Made by a program: the position numbers and the translations under genes. From assembly GCA_036345935.2 (NCBI GenBank), contig JADWOT020000002.1, positions 19,248,342 through 19,312,341 of the forward strand: a stretch of 64,000 nt of DNA, in the 5' to 3' direction. The stretch is from Taenia hydatigena (lineage: Eukaryota; Platyhelminthes; Cestoda; Cyclophyllidea; Taeniidae). The notes beneath the pieces were generated by a model. It saw only the letters and a program-made list of their open reading frames with translations, searched no databases and was not told the origin of the DNA. Below, in pieces: positions 23,101-35,500 of this stretch. The number at the start of each line of letters is the position of its first letter. Position 1 is the stretch's first letter.

Positions 23101-26100
23101 CCTCCACTCACTAGTATAATGCCAATCTTGCAGTATGAAGTAGAGTCGCTGGTGATTGGTGGTGCAGAACGGGTCTAGCACAATGTTGACAAGTCATATG
23201 ATGGCAGTTGTGAAGTGTTGGCTTCAGCTTCGAGCACATGAAAATAGACGATGTAGGTAGAAAGGGCAGTTGAGCAGAACACTTTAATAAGAAAGGCGAA
23301 GTTTGCGCGATAAAATATAAAAGGCAGACATAAAATTATGATGATATGTTGATCGTGCGTAACCGTTAATTTTGAGCTTCATATCTTCACACAATTAATA
23401 TCAGTGAATCAAGCGATTCGGAAAAGAATTATTATTATAGAAAAATTGCTATTATGTGTCTTGAATTCACTAAATGCGCGAATTTTGATGCTGCATGGAA
23501 TTGTGGCAGCAATGGCAAGGCTTTCATGGGAAATCACGATGTTCGGTGAGCGCCATCATCATGAAACAAAAGCAATGTTGTCAGCGGTTAAAGCTCACAA
23601 ATGTTGTGGTTGCAGAACTTTGCAATTTATTAATGCCTTGTTAATGAAAACGTCAGGAAAGTATAGGGAGTGGACATGATCAACAGAGAGCAATGGAGCC
23701 ATTGTTTTGCGGTGATGGTCTCAGCTTGACAGGGAGAATTGACTGCGATGATTCTGTAGCGGCCGTCATGATTCATGCGGCGCTTTGAGGTGCTCATCAA
23801 GTCAGAGTGAGTGCTTTGTCAATGCTAGCCAAGGAAATGGACATTAGTCGATTTGGATAGTTAATCCAACACGATGCCATTCAGCAGTGCCAATTGAAAG
23901 CCAAGTCCAGTGTCTTATATCCGCTAGTAATCAACAGCTTCTTCGGTTTCGGCATTGCCTCTGGCAAAATGAAAACAGAAGTTATTTACACCTGAAACAG
24001 TTGTACCGTTGGTTCATATGCAACCGATGGAGAGGCTTAATGATTTTGCACTTCTCCAATTGGTGCTGCTGAAGAGTCTGCTTTCCGCCACCCTCGCTTG
24101 CCATCACATGATGCGCATACGATGAACCATTTGTTCGCAGGTCAGATCAATTGCTCACTAGACGCATCAGAGCACTTGGTATGAGACATAGCATTCAACA
24201 TGAAATGCCTATTGGCTGGAGACACACTTCATAACTGTGTCGCCCTTCTCCACCAGCTACAAACGCATACCCTGCTTTAAATTTCTTTCAAGCGACATTT
24301 TATAAAGTGGTTTGTAAAGACACTGTTGCGATGAGAGTGAAGCCAGATAAGAATGCACTGTTTTTATTTTTGTGAGGGTTTTAATAAAAAAGAACTAATA
24401 TTTCTGGGGAGGTATTTGCGAAAGTCGCAATGATTGTTGGCGCTTGTCTCGGCAAAATTACTCAACTCCAAATTGTTCCGTGTCAGTGCGATAATGCAGT
24501 TGGTGTGGATGCGCCAGAGCTAAAATGGACTAACCACGTAGTGCCTCTAAAGCAAACCTCAAATATGTCAAAACCGAATGGTGTAAAGACGAAGGACGCC
24601 CTGCAGTCGCTCACAAACACTAAAAAGTCTAATTCTGAATGATTTTGCCTTACCATATCTAAATACGTGTTGATGTTCATATCTTTGTTATGGAATGTGG
24701 TTTGCATTAATTGACAGTATCATAACCTTGCATAGGGGTTACGCGAGTCAGTGGTAAACGCCAGTCCAATCCACTGATGCCCGTGTGCAGAATGACTGAC
24801 TGAAGTTTAAGCTCTCATTTGTCAGCCTGAGATGGATGGCATGGCGTGGAGCACCAGTGATTCAATGAGGCCAGTGCTGTGATGGTTAATGGCAATGAAG
24901 TGACAGACACGCGTCAAAGCTGAGTAGGAGTGAATATTAATTCAAGCGAATGGGAGAACTGCGAGGAGACTCTTAGGCAGCTCATGATCCCTCCTTATCA
25001 ACTAATGACCAATTGTTGAGCAATACAAAGATATCATATTATTGTCTTTCTCTGCCTTCGGTCTCAGGCTGCTAAATGGGGTGGAGTGGATATCGTTTGA
25101 GCGGCACTACGAATCGCACCAAGGTTTGACTTCTGCTACGACGAATGGCTGAAGTTCTACAGAAGAACAAGGGCAATTTCCTTCACTTCTATTCCAATAT
25201 CAAAGACAGATGCCATTTACAAATCCGGTGGTATTTCACGCAAAGTAGACTCTTGTAGTGAGCAAAATTGAAAAATATACCTCATGCGCGCGGACACAAC
25301 GGTAATTATTTGGAATTGACAAATAATGCCAATGTTGCTGTTGTCACTACGCACGTGGTGTAGTCTCCCAATCCCTACTTTGCTAATTAATGATTATCAG
25401 CTGGTCGGGAAACCACGAATCTGCCTAAAAGAATCGACAACACGTTTGCTTTCCTGTGACTGTTGAGTGTTTGTTGGGTCTGGTGTTTCAAAATGTCGCT
25501 TTGGGTCAAGCGATGGCATCAACACTGGTGCAAAGGCAGTTAAAGTGGATTGATAGAGTAACTTACAAGCACGGAAGCCAAGTAAGGAGGAAGTACTGCT
25601 CCAAAATTAATTTAACTACCTGGGACTTAACAGCGTTTACCGAAACACAAAACATCAAACTTCCATAAGAAGGGGAAACGACGAGTAGTCATTTTAGTGA
25701 AATGGAATAGTAAAAGCGGTCATTCCGCCAAACGCATTAGGCAGTGGAACAATCGCCTGTTTTAACGCTGTTCATCAACCACACACTATGCTCGGTACAT
25801 CTCAAAAATGCCAGTGCATTACTGTTGACAGTCTGCATCGCTTCCCATATTCTTACTTTATCACTGCATTAAGTAAGACGTAGCAATACGTGCTGGAACG
25901 ATGGAGAACTTCGTGCATTCTGAAACTACAATGGAATAAAGCTGACAGTGCGGTGGTGCAATAGTCGTCTCAGAGGACCTGTAACTTCAATCTTCTCAAC
26001 TGATCGCATTGCTTTGGCCACCAAAGCGGAACTCTCCTTAACAAGCCTACCACGATAATTTTCTGGGTTTCATAATTCATCTGATTTTGTTTATCTAGGA

Positions 26101-26564
26101 AGCATTTTTACGAGGCACCCAGTCACGTACGCATATTCCGCTCACGCATTGAGATTAACTGCACGTGGACCGAACGGCAAAATTTGCTACCATTAACTTA
26201 GCAAAATGTAACCAAATCAAATCCGCTGGGGAAGAAGTGCGATGCAGGGTGCAGGTGCCTGAGAAAATAATAACAAGGCAAATGAGACGATGGTGGCATG
26301 CGATATCGTCTTTGCCACTCAAGCTCAATAAGTAGCGAAGTACATTAGATATCGTGAACGAGCACGCCCATCGTAACCTCCTTTATGTACAACATTCATA
26401 CAGCGATGGCGTCTCAATTTCTACGTCCTCTCGAGTTCTCAACACAGTTGATTCTCGCATCACAGTGGCACGTTTATGCCATACTTCTTATTTTAGCAAC
26501 TAAAAGCTCAACAAAATGCTAAACAACTGATAGCAAAACGTGAATTCTACGGTTATCACTACTG
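19604..26564 (-). repeat. Right arm of the 6.96-kb inverted repeat
   Basis: Mirror of 1-6961. It holds C exons 1-3, the proximal flank (20205-20815), two Y blocks (21065-21585 and 22305-23010), the intermediate block and block X (to about 25660), and ends in a 183-base inverted Y fragment at 26382-26564. That fragment belongs to the forward unit of gene D. Beyond 26564 the sequence continues into the D unit; what the left arm does at the same place is outside the window. Confidence 0.93.
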
Positions 26565-27060
26565 TTCATCATATTTGCAGTTAAATCAGTTTAGTGTGTT
26601 CCCGTTCACGGCTTAGACAGCCCCTCTTTCGCAAAATATATGAAAAGTAAAGAAGTGGTCTGATGGTTGTCTCGCTTGAATTTTGACTGATTAAAAGAGA
26701 TAAGGCATCCAGTTTATCAGTGAAAACTGGCAACATAGACCTCTGCAGTGGCGTCGGCCACATCAGTGTAAACCAAAGGGTTGGGTAATCTCCAATGTCG
26801 TCAAATTCAATGCATCGATACAAATGAGAAACAAGGACTGCAAATCAACGCAGTGAGCAAATGGTGATCTCTCTCCTCCAATGTCAGAGCGTTGCCTATG
26901 AAAGACTGGGTGGAAGAGGCTAATGTACATTTTGTGGCATGAAACGGTGCGATAGTGATCATGGAGGGTGGGGTGTTGACAAAATGTAAAATTTGAAAGA
27001 GTGAGGTAGGGCATCATCCATCGCCGTCATCTCTGTATGGAGGTGGTAATGCTTGCACAG
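26382..27060 (+). repeat. Block Y of unit D, inverted relative to 22340-23010
   Basis: Bases 26382-26564 are nearly identical to the reverse complement of 22828-23010. Beyond that, 26565-27060 remains an inverted but more diverged copy of 22340-22827. Genes C (minus) and D (plus) therefore sit head to head, with one X block between two outward-facing Y blocks. Confidence 0.75.
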
Positions 27061-27305
27061 TCCCGAATTCGCTGTGATCTGCTCGACTGCCACTGATTTG
27101 GTCTGCTGGAACGAAAACTACCAGAAAGTCGCAAAACGTGATCGCAGTATTCATGGATTACATGGTCAGGATCAGATCACTTGAGGGTAAGTCTAGTCAG
27201 CAGATTTGCAATCTAAAGTCGGCTTGACCTGGACCATAAGTGACGAAAATACCTCAGCCAATGTGATGGCATATTCTGTTTTGTCACGCCACCCCATGTT
27301 TCACG

Positions 27306-27313
27306 AATAAATA
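27306..27313 (+). promoter_or_regulatory. Altered TATA element of gene D
   Basis: The position homologous to TATAAATA in A, C and E reads AATAAATA, 37 bases before the ATG. Pseudogene B has the same variant. Whether it still works as a TATA element cannot be told from sequence. Confidence 0.5.
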
Positions 27314-27350
27314 GGTGGAATCACCTCGCCCTTTCAATCCCTTTGCCAAG

Positions 27351-28480
27351 ATGATACGCACACGGAATGGTGAGTTGTTCATTACTTAGCATCTCTCACC
27401 ATCATCATCCTCAACTGTTGCTCTGCACACTTCTCGCTGTGTCAGGTCTCTTTGTGAAGGTGATCTTCAGCCTATTCACTGTCATCTTAATGGTGGCCTG
27501 TTGTCGACCCACACCAGTTGAACGGGAACAACTTCTTGAGGCTCATCTGAAAGTTCGTGAAAATGTGCACCCTTCTGCCAGCAATATGCAACTATTGGCA
27601 CGTTGGCCCTCAAAACCTGCGTGGTTGACTGGACATGTGCTGACACTATAATCCGTTTTGCGTGTAAATGTTCTTGGTCTAGAGGTATTCGAAAAACTTG
27701 GAGGGTCTGGCAGAAAGTTGGATCTTGCAGTACAACTTCCCAATTCATTTCATGTGGCCCTACCAAGTGGCTGCACGAAATTTCGTCATTATTAGTGGCG
27801 AAAAGTCAAACTTTACTGAGGGCGTGTGTGCCTGGAAGAAACAAGCCAAACACTACAACTACTACAGCAACTCTTGCACAGGGTCCTGCATTCACTACAC
27901 ACAGGTGAGGAAATTGTGTGTGTGTGTGTATGTTTGTGTGCTACTCATTACATGCAGAATGTGGACGCGATCCAATCTATACAGCGAAGCCACTCACTCC
28001 TTACCACTGAGTGCCTAATTGAACTGCTGTGTGGATAGAAGAGGTGTAAAGGAGTGGATTCAGGGGAATGATGTTGTGATAATGAATGGTTTAGTACGAG
28101 ATGGTACGTCTTGTCATGCCTTTCTCTCTACCTGAACAGATGGTGTGGGCAACCACGGATGAGGTAGGCTGTGCAATGGAACAATGTGATGGCTTTGTGC
28201 CTAATTTAAAGAACCCACAATATTTGATTGCGTGTGCTTACAGTCCTCCGTAAGTTCGGTTTCACCTGATCGTGTGACTGATGAGAATCCTATCGATGCA
28301 CTGCTACGTGCGCATTCCTTTAGAATTAGATACGCATGGGATCAACTACCATACGAGCAAGGACCCAGCTGCAGCGAATGCCCTAGTGGATGGGTATGTT
28401 ACCGCAACCAATGCGTCAAAAAGCTGAAAAGCGATCACAAAAGTGTAACTGTTCCAGCCTGTGTGGTGCATAAGGAGTAA
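27351..28480 (+). CDS. Venom-allergen-like secreted CAP protein, copy D, the only intact copy
   Basis: Five exons, 27351-27369, 27446-27597, 27683-27904, 28140-28249 and 28324-28480, join in frame to 219 residues plus TAA. Residues 1-26 form a signal peptide (hydrophobic core VIFSLFTVILMVA). Residues 30-168 are a CAP (SCP/TAPS) domain: first helix with EAH at 38-40 and VREN at 43-46, GVCAW at 104-108, HYTQ at 128-131, VWATTDEVGCAMEQC at 133-147 and NPQYLIACAY at 156-165. The usual GEN glutamate motif is replaced by ARN near 88-90. A Cys-rich tail (Cys 184, 187, 193, 198 and one near the end) resembles a CRISP-like hinge. Flatworm VALs are usually secreted at the host interface; the exact function is unknown. 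Introns 1, 3 and 4 are GT-AG. Intron 2 begins GC. The start was chosen by homology of exon 1 in all copies and its position after the TATA element. Confidence 0.88.
27598..27682 (+). other. Intron 2 of gene D with a GC donor
   Basis: The donor reads TTG/GCACGT, whereas A and C have TTG/GTACGT and B has ATG/GTGAGT. The acceptor is TTGGTCTAG. Skipping this splice gives a stop about 19 codons into the intron. GC-AG introns are a known minor class, but the match to AG/GCAAGT is imperfect. Confidence 0.75.
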
Positions 28481-28638
28481 TTGCGTGCTCTCTGTACTGG
28501 CTGTAACCAAAATTATGTGCTGCGAATCATTTGCCATCTCTCCAAGTACTTTCACCACGTTTTTCCACTTTTCCACTTTTTAAGCTCTGTCAATTCTCTG
28601 GTATGTCTTCTTTGTTTTCTACTTTGCCTTTTTGGCAA

Positions 28639-28644
28639 AATAAA
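28639..28644 (+). terminator. Polyadenylation signal of gene D
   Basis: AATAAA lies 158 bases after the stop codon, in the same GGCAAAATAAATAC context as copy A. Confidence 0.7.
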
Positions 28645-28679
28645 TACACACAAACTCACATCTCTTGATAAATGTGGCT

Positions 28680-29640
28680 ATAAGGAGAGGGCAGGTTTAC
28701 CGGAGTCTCTTGCGTCTTTTTGAATTTGAGTTGGCATTTTGGAAAGAAAGGGTCTGAATCCTTCAGTCTGACAGAGTGTTCCATCAGGCTACGGCTAGTG
28801 CGCACGAATGGTAGCCAATAGCGGCAGCTCTCAATAGGGGTTTCCAAGAGACCATGAAGCAATGCCTCTACAACAATGCATCGCATTCCATTAATTGACA
28901 GCTTTGAGTGACCGCAAGTAGTTAAGTAAATTGCATGAAGCTTCTTGTGATTTAAAAGTGCCCCACAAAGGCGAGCAGGTGTAAACGCATGCCTTGAGAG
29001 TCTTTAATGTCACTGGCCAAAAGCCAGTTCATGCCATCAGGTGAGAGATGGAAAGGTTTCTGGTCTCGCACTTGGCTGTACGATGAGTATTACTGTCATA
29101 TGAAGGAAAATTGTATCAACTTTCTTCCTACCTGTCACGCAGCTGAGGTTCATTTAAGGACAGTTGACTCCAAATCAGGTTAAGGTACGGGCAAAAGATG
29201 AATCAAAGGTAAAAGCGCAGAGCGAGCCGGTGGTGGCTGCAGTTGCAGAATGCGCACTGGCATCCTGTGCTTGGTTTGCTGACCGGAAACAGTCGATGAG
29301 AGCGACACGCTTCTTCCATTCTTTCTTTCCTTCTCTTCCCTTGCTCTTTATTGTCCTGTTGAAAAAGGATGGTAAAATACAGGGCTAGTTGCGACAGGGC
29401 TGAAAGGATGGAAGTAAAGATGAGAGGTGTGATGCAAAACTGCTCTTCAATGTAGACTATGCCTGTACTTAGGATGCGAGCAGGGAGCGCGTCTTTGTGC
29501 TTGGAGGACACACACGGAAGACTAGGTGCAGTGCATGGATACCACGTCAGAGCGACAAAACAAAAGCTACCGCGTCCCGAAGCACACGACCATGTCACCG
29601 ATCGCAAGCTCGCATTCTACTCAACTCAAATGTTGCGCAA
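28680..29640 (+). repeat. 3' flank type F1 of gene D
   Basis: Direct diverged copy of 7690-8290, with a longer middle part also seen at 16770-17090. Contains a 134-codon minus frame (29203-29607) that is not preserved in the other copies, so no gene is called. Confidence 0.7.
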
Positions 29641-32600
29641 TTTTCTTTTTTGCTTCTACATCAGTATGTCAACTGCTTTACAGAGCAATTTCTTAACGCT
29701 GTGTGCGATGAAGGAGACACATTTGACAGAGGAGAGTTGAGATAAGAGGCCATTCCATCTCCTTCCACCGCAAAAAGTCCTTTAGACAACGGGGCTGCCA
29801 GAGTCTTAAAGAGGGAGAGCTAAATCTTTACTTCGTCTCAGTGAGGTGTGGTTGTCGAGCCTCGTTAGCTCTTATGTGTGAATTGATCTTACTTGCTTGG
29901 TCTTACAGAAGACGACACTGCTCTATGATCACGCGGGTATGCATCTTATAGCAGGCAAAGAGGCAGGGTAGATACTCAGCTTTGTAGTTCACCATGGAAA
30001 AGATTGAACATAGCATCCCATGGTGCAATGCTTGAGGTTGGCATGGGCAGATACTACCTCTCTGTAGGTTTCTCTGCAATGCAGTCATGTCGTCTTCGCC
30101 ATGACAATCGATGACCCCAGGTTGGAACTGGCTGGTGTGCGTGAAGTGTGAATAGTTTCCAATTTGTTCAAACAGTTGGCCTGAGCTTGACGTTGCCCTT
30201 CACTGAGTTTTTCACGCTGTTTAAACAAATGGAGGAAAATGAGGAACGCAATTGTCCGCTTCTTTTAAGGAATCCAGGTGTTCGAGCAACCACATCCGAG
30301 GCAGAGAAGTTCGTAATCCAATTTTTATTAGGCACGTTTTCCACAGCAGAAATTGTAGCAAACTTGCTTAAAGTTTGTGCGATATCGGTACCGTTATGTG
30401 AATGGGGGTGAGATGGAAACCTTCAAAGAAACACAGGCACACACGAGGTACGAACGACAGATAGTGATTACTTCGCCATACATTCACAGTTAAGGTAGGA
30501 CATACTGAACCAACGATCCCTGACTTTATATATCACTCAATCCCTTCTTCCTACAAGTCTGATACCATTAAAATAAGTAATAAGTAGACTGTGGCTGTGG
30601 CTATCGTGATTAGTAGCTTTCACTGCTAGATTCGAGTGATTTCGCGACCGAATAGGCAGATCTTGCAAACCTGTCTACTCTCCTCGGTCAAAGGGCCCAT
30701 CAGTAAAGGAGGTTCACGTGCCGGAAGCGTTGTTGGGATCCAGTAGATCAATGTCAAGGTTCAGATAGAGATCGGCACTTAAGACTGCGCATGGTCTTCA
30801 TGACACTTTTAAATGCCTAATATTTCCACACTCTGTATGTTAAAATGTTGAGGAACTTTTGTATCATCTAATAAGATTGGTAAGTAGTAGTGAAGCGAAG
30901 CTACGAAGTCCAACGCAAAAAAGTTGATTAGCTTAAAGACCGGAATGTTAATGAAAGTAATCGGCGTAGATAATGCCAATTAAAATATGGAGATCGAAAG
31001 TACACTAATCTGGTATTTCTGAAGCCATGGGCTTGCGGAATGAATTCGTTAGGTTTGCTGAGAAGGAAGGTGAGAAGTATGCAGTGAATTGGTCCCGAAA
31101 CAGACCTCCCCAGACAAATTGACATCAGTGTGTGGATCAACCCTGAAGTGACCCACAATTGCTTCAAGCCCGCTGCTGTGGTCATGACCCCATGCAGGCG
31201 TCATGTCCTTCTCACTCCCACTAAGCGCGACACACAGCCAGCTCTATTTTGCCTTCTACCAGTGTTAGCTGAATCTCGCAGTTCACAATCACATCTCAGT
31301 GGTGGTCCTTTGACTGAGTAATTTCCCTGAAGTGATTCACAATTGCACCGAGGATTAGAAAACCAGGATGCTGCAGTGCATAGATCACGCGAACTCAACA
31401 AAGTCGTGCTACTGAAGTGGAGCATAGATGATGCTGCAAATGTGAGACGTGGGAATGGAGGGGAGATTGAGGTTATAAAGTAGGAAATGGGAAAGTAATG
31501 AGGTGCGATTCGTTTACCTCAGTGGCAAAAGTTACACCATTGCAGCTTTGTGGAGCCAGTTTTTTATATGAATCCTTGATTGCAAATTAGCGTCTCGTGG
31601 ATGGAGTCGTTGTTTCATTTCAAATTCCCACGTGCGTGTGATCATGCTGATACACCCACGTTGACGGAATACGCCAAAGGCCGGACTTGTAATGACGATG
31701 CGTAAGACACCCAGCGCACAACTTCACAGAACACACAGGCTGATAACCCGCTGGCGGTCGGCTAGTGCGCGCGGGTGTTCCAACACGCGTACATAAATCT
31801 GCTTCCATAGAATGGCAACCTGTATTAGGAGATCGCATCAGAGACTGAGAATTGCAGCACTTATCTTGAGGGAATACACGTCTACTTGCGTTTGACAGTA
31901 AGCATTTCCAATCATTCATGGTGATTGTAAATAATGTAGGACTAAAGCTTTGTCTTTGGCCAATTGACTTGGTCTCAAATTCCCATCCTCCCATGGCCGG
32001 ATCCTCCACAGGTCCATTTCATTTCCTTCCACTTATCTAGTCATCATCATCCCACATTCTACTTCTCTCGCTGTCTATCTCACTTCCTCTCCAAACACAT
32101 TAAGTCTTCCTTTCTCCAGAATTTGACGCCAATTTGATGCAAGCCATGGAATCCCTATTTTACAAATGCAAGCAGATTATATGTGAATCGCAAATTATAG
32201 CTGCATTTTTCAGTCATAAATCACCCGTCCGCGACGCAAACGAGAGTAAAGGAGGGTTAGATAAACACCAAAGCTAATAACAGCTCTTACAAAACTACCG
32301 TCATCGCTTACAGGATGGCGTAGGCTACTGCAATGTTCATGCATATTCTAACTAAATGTGGATTCAATGAAGGCATGTGCAATTTGAGGTGAATAATGGC
32401 ATGACTGACAAATAACTAGGCTCATTTTGAATTATTTTGCTTTTATGCTGAAGTCTCAGCATATGCTTTTAAGATCCATATTATAAGCATCCAAAGCTTT
32501 ATGCAGTGGCTCTCCTTTGCGGCTTAACGGTGCTTTTTCCATGGCAGAATGTCATCTGTAGCCGACAAATGGTAATGAAATCTCTTGATAAGAAGTGCGG

Positions 32601-34380
32601 ATTTTGCCACAAGTTCGAATTATCGGTGTCGATGTCAAGACTTCTTAATGATAGCACGTGGGAGGTTGATTTCTGCATATGCTTACCTTTTATGTTCATC
32701 ACCATTTGCATTGTTCATTTTTCTGTCAAGTTATGGCATTAATTGGTGGCTCTCTTTCATGCCTTGTAGCTATTTTGAGTGGCGAAGTTTGTTCCGTTAT
32801 CTTTGGGTTGGCGATGTTGTTGTCGTTTCTTCTGGATCACTGGACCACCTACTTTGCAGACATCTTGATTTTCTCTCGATTTGCATTAAAACCATTCATT
32901 GGTGCGTGTTAATCAGTCAAACTTTTTGCGCAGCTTGTCAACTATAAGCGGAGCCAGAAATAAGCTTTTCCACTTGCAAGAGGAACTGTTTTGTGAGCCG
33001 CACGGCAAATGGCAAGCATAACCGAACTGAAGAATGTCAGAGTGTCCACCTCTTGTAACTGTCTTTTTGAGCATAGCGTCTTTGTGCTAGGGAAGTTGTT
33101 TTTTTCCGTGATAGTTTAGCCGGCTTTAGCAAGCTGTAATTCCTGATAAAAGTGAGTCCAGTCATGAAGCCGTGTTTTCCCAACAAAGGGTGTGTTTTCT
33201 GTAATTTAAAATTTTAAATGAAAGCATTTTATAGTTAAACAAAATTTGCTTTCGATTTGCGAGTGTTTCGATGCTCAGTGATGATATTGTGTTGCGAAAT
33301 AACATTGCATCTATCAAGCTGGCTGCATCAGAGAGTCAGGTGATTTGGAGAAACCGATGCTATTCCTGATTCACCTTCTTATTTGACTTTATCATATGTG
33401 TTGAGTAAGTTGGTGTGGAGTTTGTAATTTCATTGCTGCCGAATTAAGATTAGGTTGAACAATGTCACCGGTTGTCGTTTGTTCTTACCAGCAGATTAAT
33501 TTCAAGAGCCATCTGTCTGATTCTGATTGATAACATGACTTATCCATCTGCATCTACCTTCATTTCGAAGAGCTTTATGGAAACGTTGACGTGGCTCCTC
33601 CACTGAATCCTTTGCATTAGGCTTTACAATTAGGAGTATCTGCAGGGAGGAGCCTCACGCCTATAACGTAGGAATTTTGATGCGGAGAAAAAAGATGAAG
33701 CGCATTGTCCTTTTAGTTGGTTTTACTTGCAGTCGCCACTATCGTGGTGTCTGACTTCCCTTCTGATGCTGACCTACCACATACCAAGTTTTGTGCTTGA
33801 CTGCTCTGCACCCTCTCAAGTTGTCTACCCTTACACCTATGCGCAATGATTTCTAAGCAAATTTTTACGTGGACTGATCGGCGATCAAGCAGTAAGGTAG
33901 ACGTTGAGAGCACGAACTCACATTGATGGCTCATTCACGGTTGTCTGGATGAACTAATGACCAAAATTCTCGAATTGAAGCAATGAGTTGCAACAATGTG
34001 AAAGAAGTAAGCTTAAGTAGACCGCTTACTAGAGTTTTTGTAGAAGTAACCGCAAAATTAAAATCTTTGAATTGAAATGGGGTCAGAAAGATTCGTCAGG
34101 GGCTGCAGACGGCCATACAAATGGTCATGTGGGAATGTTCACGCATCGGGACCTCCATGAGCAGGCCCTGATTCCCTCTAACAGCAATACCTATGTCATT
34201 ACTGCAGCAACTAAAATCCGCACTTTTGCATTATCCTCACATTAAAGTGCCCTAGGAAGGACTGCCAACCTGTTGCCAGTAGTAAAAATTTTAGGACCAC
34301 AAAGTAGAGCGCTTCGTTGTGATTTTTAATATGCAAAATTGTGGATCAAGACTGCATTATATCACGCCAGAGGTTACTGC
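29640..34380. other. Region without a recognised gene
   Basis: Open frames here are short. The longest is 129 codons on the minus strand at 31620-32009, rich in Cys and Arg, with no family I recognise, no adjoining exon that I can join, and no TATA or AATAAA placed convincingly. Nothing else is supported. Confidence 0.5.
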
Positions 34381-34389
34381 CATGTAAAA

Positions 34390-35105
34390 TAATGCCTAAA
34401 CATCTGCAGTCACCTAATTAAGTAAAATTTGAGTAAACTACTTCTTACAGAACACATAGGGTTTATACACAGGTGCTAGCTAAAGCACAAAAGAATTTCT
34501 TACCAGTACACGCTACATTAATATTAAAATTTTTGTCTACGAAAAAGCAAACTCACCGTACATTCTTGTTTGCACTTTGCCTAGGATGCATTTTCGATGA
34601 AAAAGGTTAATTGGTAAAATAAAACATAAAAAGGCGTTTTAAGATTGGTTATAAAATCGGCAAACAAATGAACACAATGCAAGTCTAAATGTTGTAAAAT
34701 TGCACACCTACTTATAGCTAATAGGCCGTGATGTGGAAGGACCATATTTTAGTGCCCTGCTGAAATCAGCGAGAATTCAAACGCCAACAAGCTATTAACA
34801 AATAATCGCAACTCACTAGCGCAGGGTACGAAATCGCTCTAGGACTCCTGATCCTACTGCAAAAAACAGAAATTTTATCAGACATTTACGGGTGTGCATA
34901 GGAGGTGCATTTTACTAGGTTTTCAAACAATTGGCAGCTTGCGAAAGCCGATGCTAATGGCAGCGGCAGCAGCAGCAGAGGAATCTAATTGCGTGAGACT
35001 TCACGTGCTATTTCTATGCTACTCAGCATTAGAGACTGTGAGATAAAATGCAGCCAACATTTTAACATAGGTTTGATTGGACATAAAAGCCAAGCGACCG
35101 TAGCA
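34390..35105 (+). repeat. Left copy of a diverged inverted repeat flanking the arginase-like gene
   Basis: The reverse complement of 40238-40905 matches along the whole length with small indels. Landmarks are TAAACAT-TG-AGTCACCTAATTAAGTA, the CAAACAAGAATGT block (inverted), and AGCATTAGAGACTGTGAGA-AAAATGCAGC. It includes a short GCAGCAGCAGCAG run near 34965-34980. The two copies are centred within the arginase-like gene. No transposase frame is visible. Confidence 0.75.
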
Positions 35106-35304
35106 AAGTTGAGGACCGCAGTCTTACGTATCAAGTTCACGTTACTCGAGATGGCTGCCTGTGCTCAATTCTCAGTTACAGTATGCTTCTACTAGCAGCA
35201 AGAGCAGTAATAAAGCCTGCGCTCTACTTCGGCATGTCAACAATTTGCAGCAAGTTGCTTACTGATTACTAAGGCAATAGATTGTTCGCGAAAGTAGAAA
35301 GATG

Positions 35305-35500
35305 AAGTGCAATGGCATTTGTTAATAGCTTCGACAATTCACGCATTCAAGCGCCTTGTGACTGTGAGGATGCTCTTATACACTTGGCAAACTACTACTG
35401 CTTGGGATTGTGTGCAATAATGGAAGCCTTGGCTTGCGTAAGTGATCCTCGTACAGTTGCGCTACAGACAATCTTAGGACGTAAGTACGTTTAGATTACG
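35305..35500 (-). repeat. Weak inverted similarity to the arginase-like 5' flank
   Basis: Read on the minus strand, CATCCTCACAGTCACA and neighbouring bases resemble CATCTTCACAGCCACA upstream of the arginase-like TATA box (about 36690-36715). The match extends patchily over 200 bases and the TATA box is not preserved here. It may be a decayed inverted copy of that promoter region. Confidence 0.35.

Noticed and set aside
22828..26564. 3.7-kb segment bounded by 183-base inverted repeats, resembling a DNA transposon
   Set aside because: The terminal repeats are parts of longer Y blocks that continue outward on both sides, and no transposase frame exists. Head-to-head array units explain it better.
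27914..27942. TG run in intron 3 considered as a CRISPR or other regular repeat
   Set aside because: It is a simple dinucleotide microsatellite in an intron, variable in length among the copies.
29203..29607. 134-codon minus-strand frame downstream of gene D
   Set aside because: It lies wholly in flank F1; the matching stretches in the other F1 copies do not keep the frame.
31620..32009. 129-codon minus-strand frame
   Set aside because: No recognised motif, no neighbouring exons and no second copy. At this window size such a frame is expected by chance.
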